Below are positions 1 through 12,200 of a stretch of 64,000 bases of DNA, piece by piece. The notes under the pieces are model-generated. The model saw nothing but the letters and a program-made list of their open reading frames with translations, did no database searches and was not told where the DNA came from. The stretch is from assembly GCA_036426205.1 (NCBI GenBank), contig CM071568.1:123786945-123850944 (forward strand). Direction: 5' to 3'. The stretch is from Ascaphus truei (lineage: Eukaryota; Chordata; Amphibia; Anura; Ascaphidae). Made by a program: the position numbers and the translations under genes. Position 1 is the first letter of the stretch. The number at the start of each line of letters is the position of its first letter.

Positions 1-761
1 TGGCGTAAACCCTAAAAAGTCTCTGTATATTTTGTTAGCGCACAATTGTTGCTATGTATCAACCAAAAATGTATTTAACACAGCACGGATGTTTTTGATC
101 AAACTTACCCCCATTAACAAGTTTTAGCACTAACAGATTTGAAAATAAATGAAAAAGTGGGTGCCATAAACCTGGCCTGGCTTTTGAGGTGTGGTCTTGT
201 TGTCTGTTCATACTGTATATGTGTGTGAATGGAGAATTCAGCCACATCAATGCAGCCTACAGCAATGTTTTCCCATTTGACTTCTGAAGGGTATTACTTG
301 TTTGTTGATTTCCCACTAAGGCTTCATTGTTTTCTATCTTTTATACGACCCAGTTTTTTTTTTTTTTGCAATAACAAACATGCCCATTTAATGAAAAGAT
401 GTCGGCATGATTACACTAATAGTGAAAGTATGTCGTTATTTATGCGTCGGACTTGTGGCTTCAGGTTTTTTTAGTTAAACGGATTGAAAAGTATAAGCAG
501 TGACATTAAGTGACTGCATAGATTTGTGTAAAATGAAAAGTAAAAATAGAAATTCATATAAAGAGAAATTAAGTTGCCATACATTTTACAATGACTCGGA
601 AACAAAGCTTTTAGGTAAAGCAGCATTTTATTTCAATATTCCTGTGCTTATGACCTAACCCACAATAGGACAGAGCTGAAGATGATCATTTTAGTGTTTG
701 TACGGTACTCACGGAAAGTTTATAAAACCTAACCTAGACATAAGGGCATCTAGATTTCATC

Positions 762-1040
762 TTGCGTAGTGGTACATTCAAAGAACTTCCTCTTGTTGCC
801 TTTGGAACTGCCTTTCAATTGCGCTCTCCTGGAAGTTTGAGAACCTTGGTTAGAAATATTTGGCTAGTACAGTATATTAGGAAGGCCAAGGTGAAACAAC
901 TGGGTTTTCATGATCTTGTTTTCCCTTTCATTAAAGAAGACAATACTTGGAAATATAATTTAAGGACCTACATTAAATTAAACAAATTAGCTTTTTTGGT
1001 CCTTGACGAGTCTTCTGTATGTTGTCTTCAAGTGTCTTGA
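762..1040 (+). mobile_element. Possible Penelope-like reverse transcriptase relic
   Basis: The translation contains FKELPLVAF, a short gap, QLRSPGSLRTLVRN. This resembles the proline-Leu-x-Ala-Phe...Asn-Leu-Arg...Leu-Val-Arg signature at the C-terminal end of Penelope-type reverse transcriptases. The rest is not recognisable and the copy has decayed. Weak call based on a short motif. Confidence 0.3.
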
Positions 1041-1462
1041 AGAAGAAGCCTACAAGTTTTTGAATGCTCTGTACACTATAACTTCATATATGGTACACTC
1101 TGAAGTTGGACCACTAAAGGTACCCCAACTCATATGGGATCTGCATTCTATTAACCAATAATTATTCTAGTGTATTAAGAAATTCACTCAGTCAATAAAC
1201 ATGGCATTTTCAAACTATTACCGCATTTTAGATTGCTGGCTCTGCTGCATGGAGAATCCATTTCCTAATGTAGCTCTATATCTTTAATGCACTTGGATTG
1301 TATTACAGGCTCCTGTATTCTATTATGTTTTGTTTAGAATTTTATAGGTTAAAATATACTGTACATGTATAAATATGTTTATAAAAACAAAAACGTAGGG
1401 CTGGTTACAGAACGTTTGATGAATTCTGTTTTGATGGTACAACATTTAATTTGATTTGCTTA

Positions 1463-2151
1463 TGTAACGGCGTTTCTCCCACCCTCTGGGAGATTCCCCT
1501 GTTACCACATGTATGGTGCAGGCTACCTGTTGGCTCACAGAATGCTGAGTTGTCCGCCAATGGTTGTGGGAATTGCAGGACAGGCTTCTGGGGTATATAC
1601 CCAACATTTACTCCATGGTACACAGCGCCTCCATCTGCCGTAATCGCCATATGTATGGAGGCGATCTCCTACGGTGGAAACAGTTACCTCCCCCCCAGAA
1701 AGATCACACACTAGGCAGGAGGTATATTCAACCAAAACGGATTTATTCCTGTACAATCACAGCACACGGCAGTCCTCTGCCCAATACAGTCTCTTCACTG
1801 ATCTCTAAACTTAGGATGGTCCCGGGACCTTTACTACCGGTCAATGGCCCCCGCAGCAGTCCCGGCTTTTCCCCAGCCCTCTAGCAGGACCAGGGGAAAA
1901 GGTAATCACTCACTCACTCAAATGTAGAGACACTACTGAATTTGGGGTTGCACCTCCCTCAAGTACAGTAGGGAGAAGGTACTAGGTCTGGACCCAGGAT
2001 TGGCAGAACCTAGTCACACATCCTCCCCTGTCACTCAAGGGAAGCTGCCTGTGTGGGGGAAACCCATGATTGGTACTGGCACTGCTTGCTCTTATAAGAA
2101 CTTGCATGCCAGTGAGGGCAGAATGGTATCCAGAAACCAGCCATGGCTACA
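1463..2151 (-). mobile_element. Solo LTR-like element, family A copy 1
   Basis: Starts TGTAACGG and ends TGGCTACA (TG...CA termini), with the 4-bp duplication CTTA on both sides (1459-1462 and 2152-2155). Shares long similarity with copies at 3458, 6112 and 35766, including the opening CACCCTCTGGGAGATTCCCC, a TTTATT box and the closing GGCTACA. The minus orientation is inferred from AATAAA on that strand. No coding internal region is attached, so a solo LTR or short non-autonomous element fits. Confidence 0.75.
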
Positions 2152-3457
2152 CTTACTATTATTTTATTTTTAAGATTTTATCTGGGCAGGCTGTTTTTTG
2201 AGTCACAAAACATTTTTGGTTTTCAAAGATGTTTGTGTTAATTACCTTGAAGCAGCTACCGCAGGCCAGTTGGCTACTGTATCAGCAAGGCGTACTGTTA
2301 GCATTAATTAAGAGGATGCAAAAATAATGCATGACTGAGCTTGTAACCATGCAACATAGATATACATTCACTGATAGACATGCATCACTATGTAATCATT
2401 GCTCCATCCCTATAAAGAACCAAAGGACTATACAAAGCATCTGCATATAATGCATCACCTTCATCTCATGCGTCACAGGACTCTTAGAATTTGGCATGTT
2501 GAGCAGAATTGCTTTCTCTTCCTGAGCGTAGGCAATGGTCTATTATAACTAGCAGTTGCATAAGCACATAATTGTATAAAAGCTGTACACTTGCTATAGT
2601 CAAGGAAAGCTCGGGTGTATAGCTTTGTGGAAATAAGATATGTTCAACAATATGACTACATTAGGTAAAACAGTTTCAATCGGAATGCATTTGCACTTAA
2701 AGATAATATATACCACTGTGTTTTTAAGCTTAAATATTTCTATAATGAGAATCCAGCAATCACATATGTTTGTTGAATTACAGGTTGTTTACCTCTGTGT
2801 TGTTTGCATTACTCATGGGTCATATTTAAAGAAAATAATACAGTAATAGTGGTGAAATAATGCATGTAAAATGTACCGTAGATATTCATAATAATAATAA
2901 TATTCCCACCTGGACAGGGCATTGCATGGCATGTATTGCCCTAACCAATCAATGGTCTGAATAAGCATTGGCCTGCAAAGGATCAACTGACAAATATTCC
3001 CTTGTTAATAAAGGGTTTTTATCAAAAGGTTCAAATTGCTATATTAGGATGGGCAACTCCTTCTTCTGCTATACTGCAGGATATGCCTATATACAATCTT
3101 AAACGTGTTAAGGTACTTCAAGTTTAGCTTATAGGGGGGCACATGGTTGCCTTCCATTTGCCATAAAGATATGGGGACTATTCATTAAACTGTGACAATT
3201 TAGTTTGAATCATTCTGCCCATATGTGTTTTCTACTGTGGTTGATCAGAAGTACCCTACAGATATTTTATCCTATTTCCGGGCATCACGGGGTGTTCTGG
3301 GTAACGTACAATTCCTTTTTAGCAAGGAAGAGAAACTCTGGGATCAAAGCTAGTCTCCCTTATGGTTATATTTAAAATTGAAATAATGAGTAGATGGAGG
3401 ACTTTAATTAAAAAGACAACTTAAATATTCATTGACTTCACTAAAATACAATGTAAG

Positions 3458-4211
3458 TGTAACGGTGTTTCCCCCACCCTCTGGGAGATTCCCCTGTTAC
3501 TAGCTGTTTGGTGCATGCTACCTGTAGGCTCACAGAATTGCTGAGTTGTCTGCCGATGTTTTTGGGGACCCAAGACAAACTTCTGGGGTACATACCCGAC
3601 AGACCTCTAGTGGTACAGCGCCTCCATCTGCCGCAGGCTCCAGATGTATGGAGGCGATCTCCTACGGTAGAACACAATTCCCTCTCCTTTCCCGGAAAGA
3701 TTACACATCAGGCAGGAGGTATGAATAACTGGAAAGGATTTATTCTGTTCAGCCGCACAGTCACAGCAGGCTTCTGCCCAATACAGTCTCTGGCTTGTTA
3801 TCCCGCTGTAGGGTGGTCTCTGGACCTACACTACGGGTCAAGGGTCCCACAGCAGTCCTTGCTCTTCCCTGGCTCTCTAACAGGGTCAGGGGAAAGGTAC
3901 ACACTCCCTCTTCCCTTTGGGGAGAGTAACAGGGAAGGCCAATATTCAGGCAACCTGTTTGTGACCTGCCTCTCAAGTGGGGAAAGGCGCTAGCTAATTT
4001 GGGTTGTAACTCCCATAAGTACAGTAGGAGGAGGACACCAGGTCTGACCCAGGATTGGGTAGAACCCAGGCCTAGTACCCCCTCCCCTCCTGTCACTCAA
4101 GGGTACTGCTGTGAGTGGGGAAAACCCATGATGGATCATAGCAGGCCTGTTCTCACTAGGACTTACTGCTTGGGAGGGCAGACTGGTAGCCAATAACCAG
4201 TCCTGGCTACA
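3458..4211 (-). mobile_element. Solo LTR-like element, family A copy 2
   Basis: Starts TGTAACGGTG and ends CTGGCTACA, flanked by a perfect 4-bp duplication TAAG (3454-3457 and 4212-4215). It matches copy 1 along most of its length: the CTGGGAGATTCCCCTGTTAC block, the GCGCCTCCATCTGCCG segment, the CAGGCAGGAGGTAT segment followed by TTTATT, and the closing TGTCACTCAAGG segment. The ORF of 161 codons inside is a by-product; it is not conserved in the other copies. Confidence 0.8.
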
Positions 4212-6111
4212 TAAGTAATTAATAAATACCTTTTCAATAAAGTAATACTTTCAATTAACTGACTATTGACACATAATAATGCAATTTTATATATTTTGTT
4301 TTTAATATTAAGAAAAATGTGCAGTTAATTTGAAAAAGAACCTCCCAGGCTTTTATTCATTGTGCTTTTTGGGACAGACCTTTGTATGACACAACTCCTG
4401 AAACTGGTGTATTTTACTTTCCTGGACAGAACACGATGAGAATTTGACCTGCTTCCACCTGATTGAAGAGTACCATGAACCCTCTTACTTCATTCCTTCC
4501 TATGATAAATGGCTCTCAATCAGTACAATGGTTGATTAAATTAAGGGGGAAAGAGATTAATACCTCTAGTGAGTCAATATACATTTATGCAAATTGTTAT
4601 GTCTAATTAATATAGCGCGTGCTTTGTTTGATTGCTCCTAACATGTCCTCCCTCTATCCTTCTGAAATCATAGCCCCATCACACATGGGGCAGAAATTAC
4701 CTTGTTCCATTGATATTACGACATGCCGTGTAAAAATGCCTTTCATTGCGCCATTTTAGAGCCAAAATTGCCTTTGAACCTAGACCCACATAAAGAACAT
4801 TGGAAGGTGAAGTTACAATATCTAAAGTTGTTGTCATAAATAAATAATAGTGTCTGGAAGTAAATGGAATTCACAACATCAGGAAAGGATCAACTTTTTA
4901 TTTTACATGTATCACTTTAATATTGGGGATCTCTTTTAACAGCTTAATTATGGTTAATTTAGTTAAAAAAAAAAAAAAAAAACTGTGAGCTTTGCCCTCC
5001 TGATACACTTAATAATGTGTTATTTTTGTGAAATTATTTTTCTCCTTTGGCCATGCCAGACCTCCTTTCCTACTATTTCTATTTATCTGAGAAACTCCGT
5101 TGACAATGATATGACTTTCTGCTTTCTGCCAGATGAAAGTTCCAGCGCATCTCAATTAAGGATTAAAATGTCTTCCTGATTTCCCTTCCAAATTCTCACA
5201 TGCTTCAAATTTCTATTTTGTGGTTGTGTCTATGGGAATCTTCCTGCCCCCACGTGAACATAAACAGTAATAATACCCTCCCCTCCAACCCAATCAAGCT
5301 CTTTCCCCCCTCTGTTCATTCAGTATTTCTTTCTCTCCAGCCTACCTACAATACAGTTCTTCAAAATCCATCTTACGTCTTTGCACACAAAAGGCTGGCA
5401 CAAATTGCGCAAACCGCTTCCTTCCTTCTCAGAGGAAGGAACAAATTGAAACTGACAATTTCTTGGAACTGGTACCGAGCTTGAAGTGCACACAGCTATC
5501 TGCCAGCCATTTAAAGCCTCAGAAATGCCAGTTCCCAGTGCAGGACCTGGTGTTGATTTTGACTAAGGGAGTCAGGCATCTAATTACTGCAGTCCCATAG
5601 CTCTCAGAGTGCAGCAATCTGCTTACACTCCGTTTTTCACAACGCAGTTGCAGCTTCCAAGCGTGGTGCTGAAAACCTGTAACCTTTCAAGGTCCTCAAT
5701 CTTGCAATCATTTCTACAATGCAGAATAAGCTTGAGAACCAGTCACTTGGCAGCAGTCCCACAGGGCTTTGTCACATGTTATAATCATCTACTTTTTACA
5801 TTTCCAGAAGGCTGATGTTTCATGATAGAATCTATCTTTGTTTTGTTGTGCACGGCATTAATGCGTCTGTGCATAAAAACGAGGGGATGTGTGTTTCTGG
5901 AGGGAGTTCTCTTAAAAAGTAGAAGTACAAAGGAGAAAGGGAGACAGGCAATTTGCCATTATGTTTGGGCAAATGACATTGTAAAACTGTTCTTTTGGAG
6001 AAGTGATTTGCAGTGGAGAGCTGTGTGGAGCTAATGAATTTAACTTTAACATGCATTATGAGTTTAAAGGGGAAACAAACTGTGCCCTTTCTAAACATGC
6101 TTCATAATGTA

Positions 6112-6878
6112 TGTAACAGTGTTTCCCCCCCCCCCCCCCCCATCGCAGATAGGGGCCCCATTACGGGGTGTGTGTGGTGCATACCTGCTGGTAACAAGAG
6201 GGCTGAGTCGTCCGCGATGACTTTGGGACACAGGAACAGGCTTCTGGGGTCCATACCCCACATAATACTTAGCAGTGCAGCGCCTCCATCTGCCGTAGGC
6301 TCCAGGGATATGGAGATGATCTCCCACGGTAGAACTTATACCTCTCCCCCCCAGTTAGATCACACACTAGGCTGGAGGTATATTGCAAACAGGAACGGTT
6401 TATTACTATACACTTAGCAGTAACTCAACAGCTACTCAGCAGTCTTCTGCCAGATAAAGTCTCTTTAGATCAGCTCTCAATGGAGATGGTCCCTGGACCG
6501 TCACTACAGGCCAAGGGCACCCGCAGCCATCCTAGCTCTTCCCCACCTCCCTAGCGGAGGCAGAGGTATAGGTCCACACTCACTTCTCCCCGTAGGGAAG
6601 AGAACATGGGTAGGCCCCAATCTCAGGCTCCCAGATGTGTGACCTGCCTTCCTCAAAGGGAAGGAACCCCAAAAGGTAGGGCAGTTCTGCCCTTAAGTAC
6701 AGCCAGAAGATGGGCACCCCATTCTCCCAGCTACAACAGGATGTGCCACCCTCTGCTGTCACTCAAGGGCAGTACCAAAGGTGAAGGGAAAAACTCCATG
6801 ATAACTACCGGCAACATAAAAGTACCAGGGTTTACTGCCAGCCCATTGGGTAGAATAGCCAGGGGGTACCCCGCTACA
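6112..6878 (-). mobile_element. Solo LTR-like element, family A copy 3
   Basis: Starts TGTAACAGTGTTTCC, runs into a C-homopolymer, and ends CCGCTACA. The flanking 4-bp duplication is TGTA (6108-6111 and 6879-6882). It carries the family segments GCGCCTCCATCTGCCG, GATCACACACTAGGC and TTTATT in the same order as the other copies. More diverged than copies 1, 2 and 5. Confidence 0.78.
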
Positions 6879-7526
6879 TGTATTTTTTTTTATTAGTAAG
6901 GGGTGGTGGAGCCGACATTCTTGGGTGAGCGACATGACCATGGCCATTTTTACTTCTCATAGTTGTCAGTAAATGTGCTGGAACCAAAGGGAAATATGCT
7001 GGATAATGCATAGTCAGACAGCTTAACTAGTTTCCGTTTACAAGCACCACAAGTTCTATAAGTTTACTTCACTTTATTGAAAAGCAGCAGATCACAGATA
7101 TACTTGTAGATGGTGTAGTGAGAGAGAGTTTGTCTGCAATAATAGTGCTTGATAGTAAGGACAAAAAGTAAAAACGATGCTTCTTACCAGGAACTGAGGG
7201 CATAGGTAGTGCCTGCTAGCCTGCTGAGGTGAAAAGAAAGCAAAATGGAGGGTCCTCACAGGAACAGAGCTGGGCTAAGGAAACTGAATACAGGCAGGGG
7301 GTAGTGGAACAGTCCACTATGCCAGAGGAATAACATGGGTAGTCATAGCAACCACTGCAGGAGGCAGGAGAAAAAGAAACTAATGTATCCAAATCGCCTG
7401 CACTGGGAATAATAACTGCAGGGAAAGTACTACAATATAAAGGGCCAGAAGGCAGAGCTGCAAAAAGGGAAAGGGAACAGAACTATGATTCTAGTTCCAG
7501 GACAGTAAATACTGGTCCATTGCAGG

Positions 7527-8352
7527 TGTAACCCTTGTACCCCCCACCCTAAGTGAGATTGGGGTCATCTGCTTCTCTGGCAGAAGCCAGAGCATAAGAA
7601 GCCAGTGGAGTGTAAGGGGGGTCAATGGCCCATAGATTAACCCATTACTGCCCTGGTCACAGGTACAGCAAAACACCATTTAGGTGTTGTGCTGTAGCTG
7701 TGTGTCAACAGAAGGGCCGAGTGCTCCGCGGTGTTGTGGAGAGAAAAGGACAGGTTTACAGATTTCCTTAGTTGTGGGTGCAGCGAGGTTACCTTACTTG
7801 TGGGTGCAGCTCCTCCAGTCAGCATGGGTCCTTTGGATGGAAGGTGAATCCATACTGACACCTTGTTCTTGATTCTCAGACATTGAAGCCCACTGGTGAT
7901 GGCACAACTGTGTTTATTGGCAGGTACATATCTCACAGCATGGCATTGCTTTCTTCTTTGGCCTATTCATATTAATGGTTCTCCTCCTAGGCCTCCTAGT
8001 GAGACCCAGGGTAGTTGGTACTCACTCCACAGGGGTAGGAAAGAGACACCCCTACTTTTGTGAGTGTCAGTATTTATACCCTTTGGGTGTGACTGTAACT
8101 CTGTCTCATAACAAAACAGATCTGGATACTGATAGGCCATCACATCCAGTATGTGGCCCAATCAGTACCCACCCCTCAGGCTGACACTCGCTGGCTGTTG
8201 CTAGGCCCGCCCTTGTATACATCTAATGTATCCAAGGCTACAAAAGCACACAGGGCCTTTTTGAAGGAATTAGCCCATCCACTGCCTGCACCCAACATGG
8301 CTTATACAGGTAGGGCCCAGGAAAAGAAGTAGTGGCCAGGGGCTAGGCTACA
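7527..8352 (-). mobile_element. LTR-like element, diverged relative of family A
   Basis: Begins TGTAACCCTTGTACCCCCCA and ends CTAGGCTACA, with a perfect 4-bp duplication CAGG (7523-7526 and 8353-8356). Internal landmarks keep the family order: an early CACCCT...GAGAT box, a central TGTTTATTGG box and a terminal GGCTACA. Overall similarity to copies 1-3 is low, so it may be a separate subfamily. The minus orientation is inferred from AATAAA on that strand. Confidence 0.65.
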
Positions 8353-9127
8353 CAGGTTAAAACAGGGATCTCTTGGGTGAAAGAACAATGCTCGGTTGAG
8401 TTCTTATTACCTGCACAATACAAACCAAATTACATTGTTTTCAATGTAAGTTCAGTTCAAGTGTACTAACGTTTTTTTTTGTTTTTGTTTTGGCAAAGTT
8501 GACTAATAATGATTCTTACCATTTTTTCTAATGCACCAAAAAACACTTAAAACCACAAGCGTCTCTTTAGCATGTGCAGTACATTAGCACACTGCTTCAG
8601 CTGTGAGAATTCTGTCCCTTCTAGCAAATGTAGTCATAGCAACAAGGTTTTCTCCAAACACAATACAACTCCATGAAATTGTTAGGATTTATTTAGTTGT
8701 TTGGGGGTATGTCATTTATTTAGCATCATATGGTGTATGAGATGGCAAGAACGTTCATCCCCCTCTTAGGTAATGCTATGCTTGTTGCAAGCAACCGTGA
8801 AGATAAAGAAAACAATCGCAATATTTAGGGTTTTACGGCTGCAGTCCCAGGAACAGCTGTTAGAATTGCAACTGAATAAAAGCACCAAACCATGAAACGA
8901 CTTCTATACTACAGTACCTTTCATCTTTGCTTAACAATTTAAGATGTTATTAATAGGTTTTCAGATTTTGGAGCCTAAGTTAGAGTAGCGTACAGTACAA
9001 AATTCCATTTGTCTCTTCATCCTCACTGCCAGAGGGGTGTTGCAATGCAATGGCTATGAAGGAGTTATATATTCCTTACATATTTATTTTGCTAGAGGCT
9101 AATTATGGGATGAGTTATAAACTGGTT

Positions 9128-9215
9128 CTTCATTTTTTTTGTATGTTGTGATTCCTTTTATTAGACCAACATGATAAAATAATAGTGTGCAGGTCTCTTT
9201 TCAAGTGTAATGTAG
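9128..9215 (-). repeat. Penelope-type 3' tail relic
   Basis: Read on the minus strand it contains GTTGGTCTAATAAAAGGAAT, the widespread tail motif (GTTGGTCCAATAAAAGGTATCA-like) found at 3' ends of Penelope-like elements in vertebrates. Only the tail is left. Confidence 0.4.
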
Positions 9216-9910
9216 CACATGGGAAAGGAAGCATACAGTATATACTCAAAGCACAAATGCAGGGCTGGAAATATACAGTACCCTTTTATTCAGTACCAGA
9301 AAGTATTTATTTGTTGTTATTATTTCTCCAAATTATAAAGCTAATTGTGTGGTTTTTTTTCATGATGAATTCTGTTAAGGTTAATAATGGAAAGCCATTT
9401 ATAAATTTAAATATACATATATTTTTTTACCAACTGCATCTTCAGTAAACTCCAGCTTCATAGGAACTATTATATAAACAGTGGCAGCTGAGACAAATTG
9501 GGTATTTTTTGCAGTATGAATGATGCTAATACTTCTGTAATATACATTTTGCATTTTAGGGGGCCGCTCCTCTTAGGACCAAAGTGAACTCATTCCAGTG
9601 ACATGTTTAAAGGGTCTTAACTAGGTAATTGATAACTTTTATTACCTCAGTGTGACACCTACTGTATACTATATGTATATGTAATGATTTTTGAAGGTTA
9701 GACGTGGGAGAGGTTTGATTTCCTCTGGCTGATCTTTCTTTGTGATCAGTAAGTGCTTTTATAGACAGAGTCCGACCTCCCAACCTGCTCACAACTGGTT
9801 CTCTGATAAGGACAGGGTGAGATAAGGGTAAAGAAAGCACTTAATTGACAAACCATTCCCCATTCAGAGGCCTCTAAGAAATTCAACTGGTCAACTATGT
9901 GGGATTACAC

Positions 9911-10688
9911 ATGTAGCACATGTCCCCCCACACCCATCCCCTGACCCCCCTGGGAGATTATGGCTATGCGACTGCTTGGTGTAGTACTGGTTACCTGCGA
10001 GGGAACAGGAGAGATGAGTTTCCCACGATGGTGTGGGGGTACAGGGCAGGCTTTTAGGGAATCTTTTGGTTCTTTTTTCTTCTTGGTTTCAGCGCCTCCA
10101 GACATAGGGGGCTTAAGCAAGGCTGAAGGGGGTCCCCACTATGGCAGTCCTTAATATCACTACCACTCTCCACACAGACTGCAGCGGGTCCAGAAGTCCA
10201 AATGAGGATGTTCTTTATTACAGCAGCCACTGCTGTTGTTGTTGTTGTTGCAGCGTATGCTCAAATTGATAGGTTAGATCCCTGGCTTCTGGATGGTACA
10301 GGCCTGCGGGTAATGATGAGGCCTAGCTGGATTAGGTAATGTGTTCAGCCCATGAGGGGCTGATCACATGTCTCACCCCCGGCCGGGAGGAGACGTTTCC
10401 AATACATCCTACCCCATGCAGGGGCAGGCTGGAACACCCTCAAGGTCTCACCCCAAGGGGCTGAACTTCAATCTCTAATTTTGGCACTTCCTTTCTGAAG
10501 CTCAAAGAGGGAGGGCCCAGTATCTGTACCACCATTGGCTATCATAGATCCCTGTGTCAACTCCACTCCTGTCACTCAGGAATTTAGCATGAGGGGGAAA
10601 ACCCCATATGATAGCCTGTCTACATCTTATTAGAACTTACATGACAGGGTTAAGGTAGAGAGATAGCTGGACCAGCCACCGCTGTACA
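9911..10688 (-). mobile_element. Possible further LTR-like element
   Basis: Shares with family A a Pro-rich CCCCCCTGGGAGATTATG opening, a GCGCCTCCAGACAT segment, a TTCTTTATTACAG box and a TGTCACTCAGGAATTT closing segment. The edges (TGTAGCAC at 9911, CTGTACA at 10688) are tentative, and no target duplication is evident. A short (TTG)n run sits at about 10234-10250. Confidence 0.4.
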
Positions 10689-11719
10689 CCTTTAACCCTT
10701 TGGCTTCACCAAGATATAGCTACTAAGTCATGGGCTCTTGCACCCTGGGTGCCCCATGATTTATTATCTACGTAAACAAATTCACGTTCCGTTTAGGGGA
10801 GATTGCCTCAGTGAGCAGGACACGATCTACAGTGATGGCGGACTGGAGGGGGATTACTCCTCCCCTTCCGTACCATCATCAGTGACTGATCGATCACGTG
10901 ACTGATTCGGAGAGTGGTCACGGGATCGCGAGGGCCAGAGGGGCCGCAACACTTTGGCCCCTCTGGCACTCAAAAGGTTAAAGTACTCTACATCATCCTG
11001 TGTCCCAGGGTGGTTTCCTTCATCAAAATGGAGGCTTACCTTGTCCTCCGCAGGACCACAATGTTCCCATTGCGTATTCATTTCAATAGCCTGATTATGT
11101 TCTAAGATGGTCAAAACTGAAATTAGTCTGACAAAATCATGCAGGATTTTACCTCTAAAGAAAAAGATACCTTTAACAAAATAATGATTTCATATTTATA
11201 GTATTGAGTTTTTTTGATAAGTATAAAAAGCTTAATTGTTGTACAATGGTGTTTAGTTCCTCAGCCCCCCTCCCACAAGCCTGGCGTCTTAAAGTCTAGC
11301 TTGGCCAGGATACCCTTTGTTTAAAGTGTGAAGTACAAAATTAATATCAAGTACCCATGTCCTGCATTCCTGTGTGCTCGCATACACAAGCAGGGTGGGG
11401 GAGTCTTTGATCAGGAGTTTATGATCGACCATTTGTCTCCCATCCTGATCATTAACATAACATATGGGCTCTGAGTTTATATACCAGACCCAAAATACAA
11501 TTCATACTTTAATACCTTCATATATTAAAATAATCCGTTCTGCTGGGCCCAGTGGGCTGACACTTGCCAATCCCTCATGCCGGAGGGGACTCTCCATGGT
11601 GGACAAGTTTCAGCTCTCTGCGACCCCCAGAACCGGAGATACACAAATGCAGTTTAAAACTCTTATTACTTTAATACAGGATTCTCCTCTTAACAATGAA
11701 TCTCTGCTTTTCACTCTTT

Positions 11720-12200
11720 TCCCATTGAATTGAACGGGCTCCGCCGCTATGGGCTTTCAATGGAGCAACTCCGCCGTTGAAGTCAATGGGTTCCGCCGCC
11801 GTAGACTTTGAATGGGGCAACTCCGCCATTGAAGTCTATGAGGCTTCTCCGCCATAGCCTTTCAATGGAGTAACGCCGCCATTGAAGGCTATGGGGAAAA
11901 TCACCAATCTTTACAGTTGCCCACACTCCGTCTGGTTGTTCAGAGAGGGCTGGAAATGGCCATGCAGTCATGCCGGAGCAGTGACTACATGCGACCCAAA
12001 TTCCAGCCCTCTGGTCCTCACAGAACCGGAGATATGGACTTACATATTTCACAGTTTTGGACTTAGCCGTTTTAACGCCACGCGGCTTTCTCCCATTAGA
12101 ATCAATGGCCGGCGCCGCCATAGGAAATGCATGGACGAGCGCCGCCATTAGATTCAATGGGACCTCCGCTCCGCCATTAGAGTCAATGGCGCGACCCTCT
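11720..12200. repeat. Degenerate tandem repeat built on CCATTGAAGTCAATGG and CCGCC
   Basis: About ten partial units alternate a palindromic CCATTGA/TCAATGG core with CTCCGCCG. The densest run is 11725-11895 and it resumes at 12085-12190; related units appear near 12455-12500. Units are 24-35 nt apart and poorly conserved. The block may be part of a larger LTR element (about 11.5-12.8 kb) whose ends I could not define. Confidence 0.55.

Noticed and set aside
3508..3993. 161-codon plus-strand ORF
   Set aside because: Lies inside a family A LTR-like element and is not kept in the other copies.
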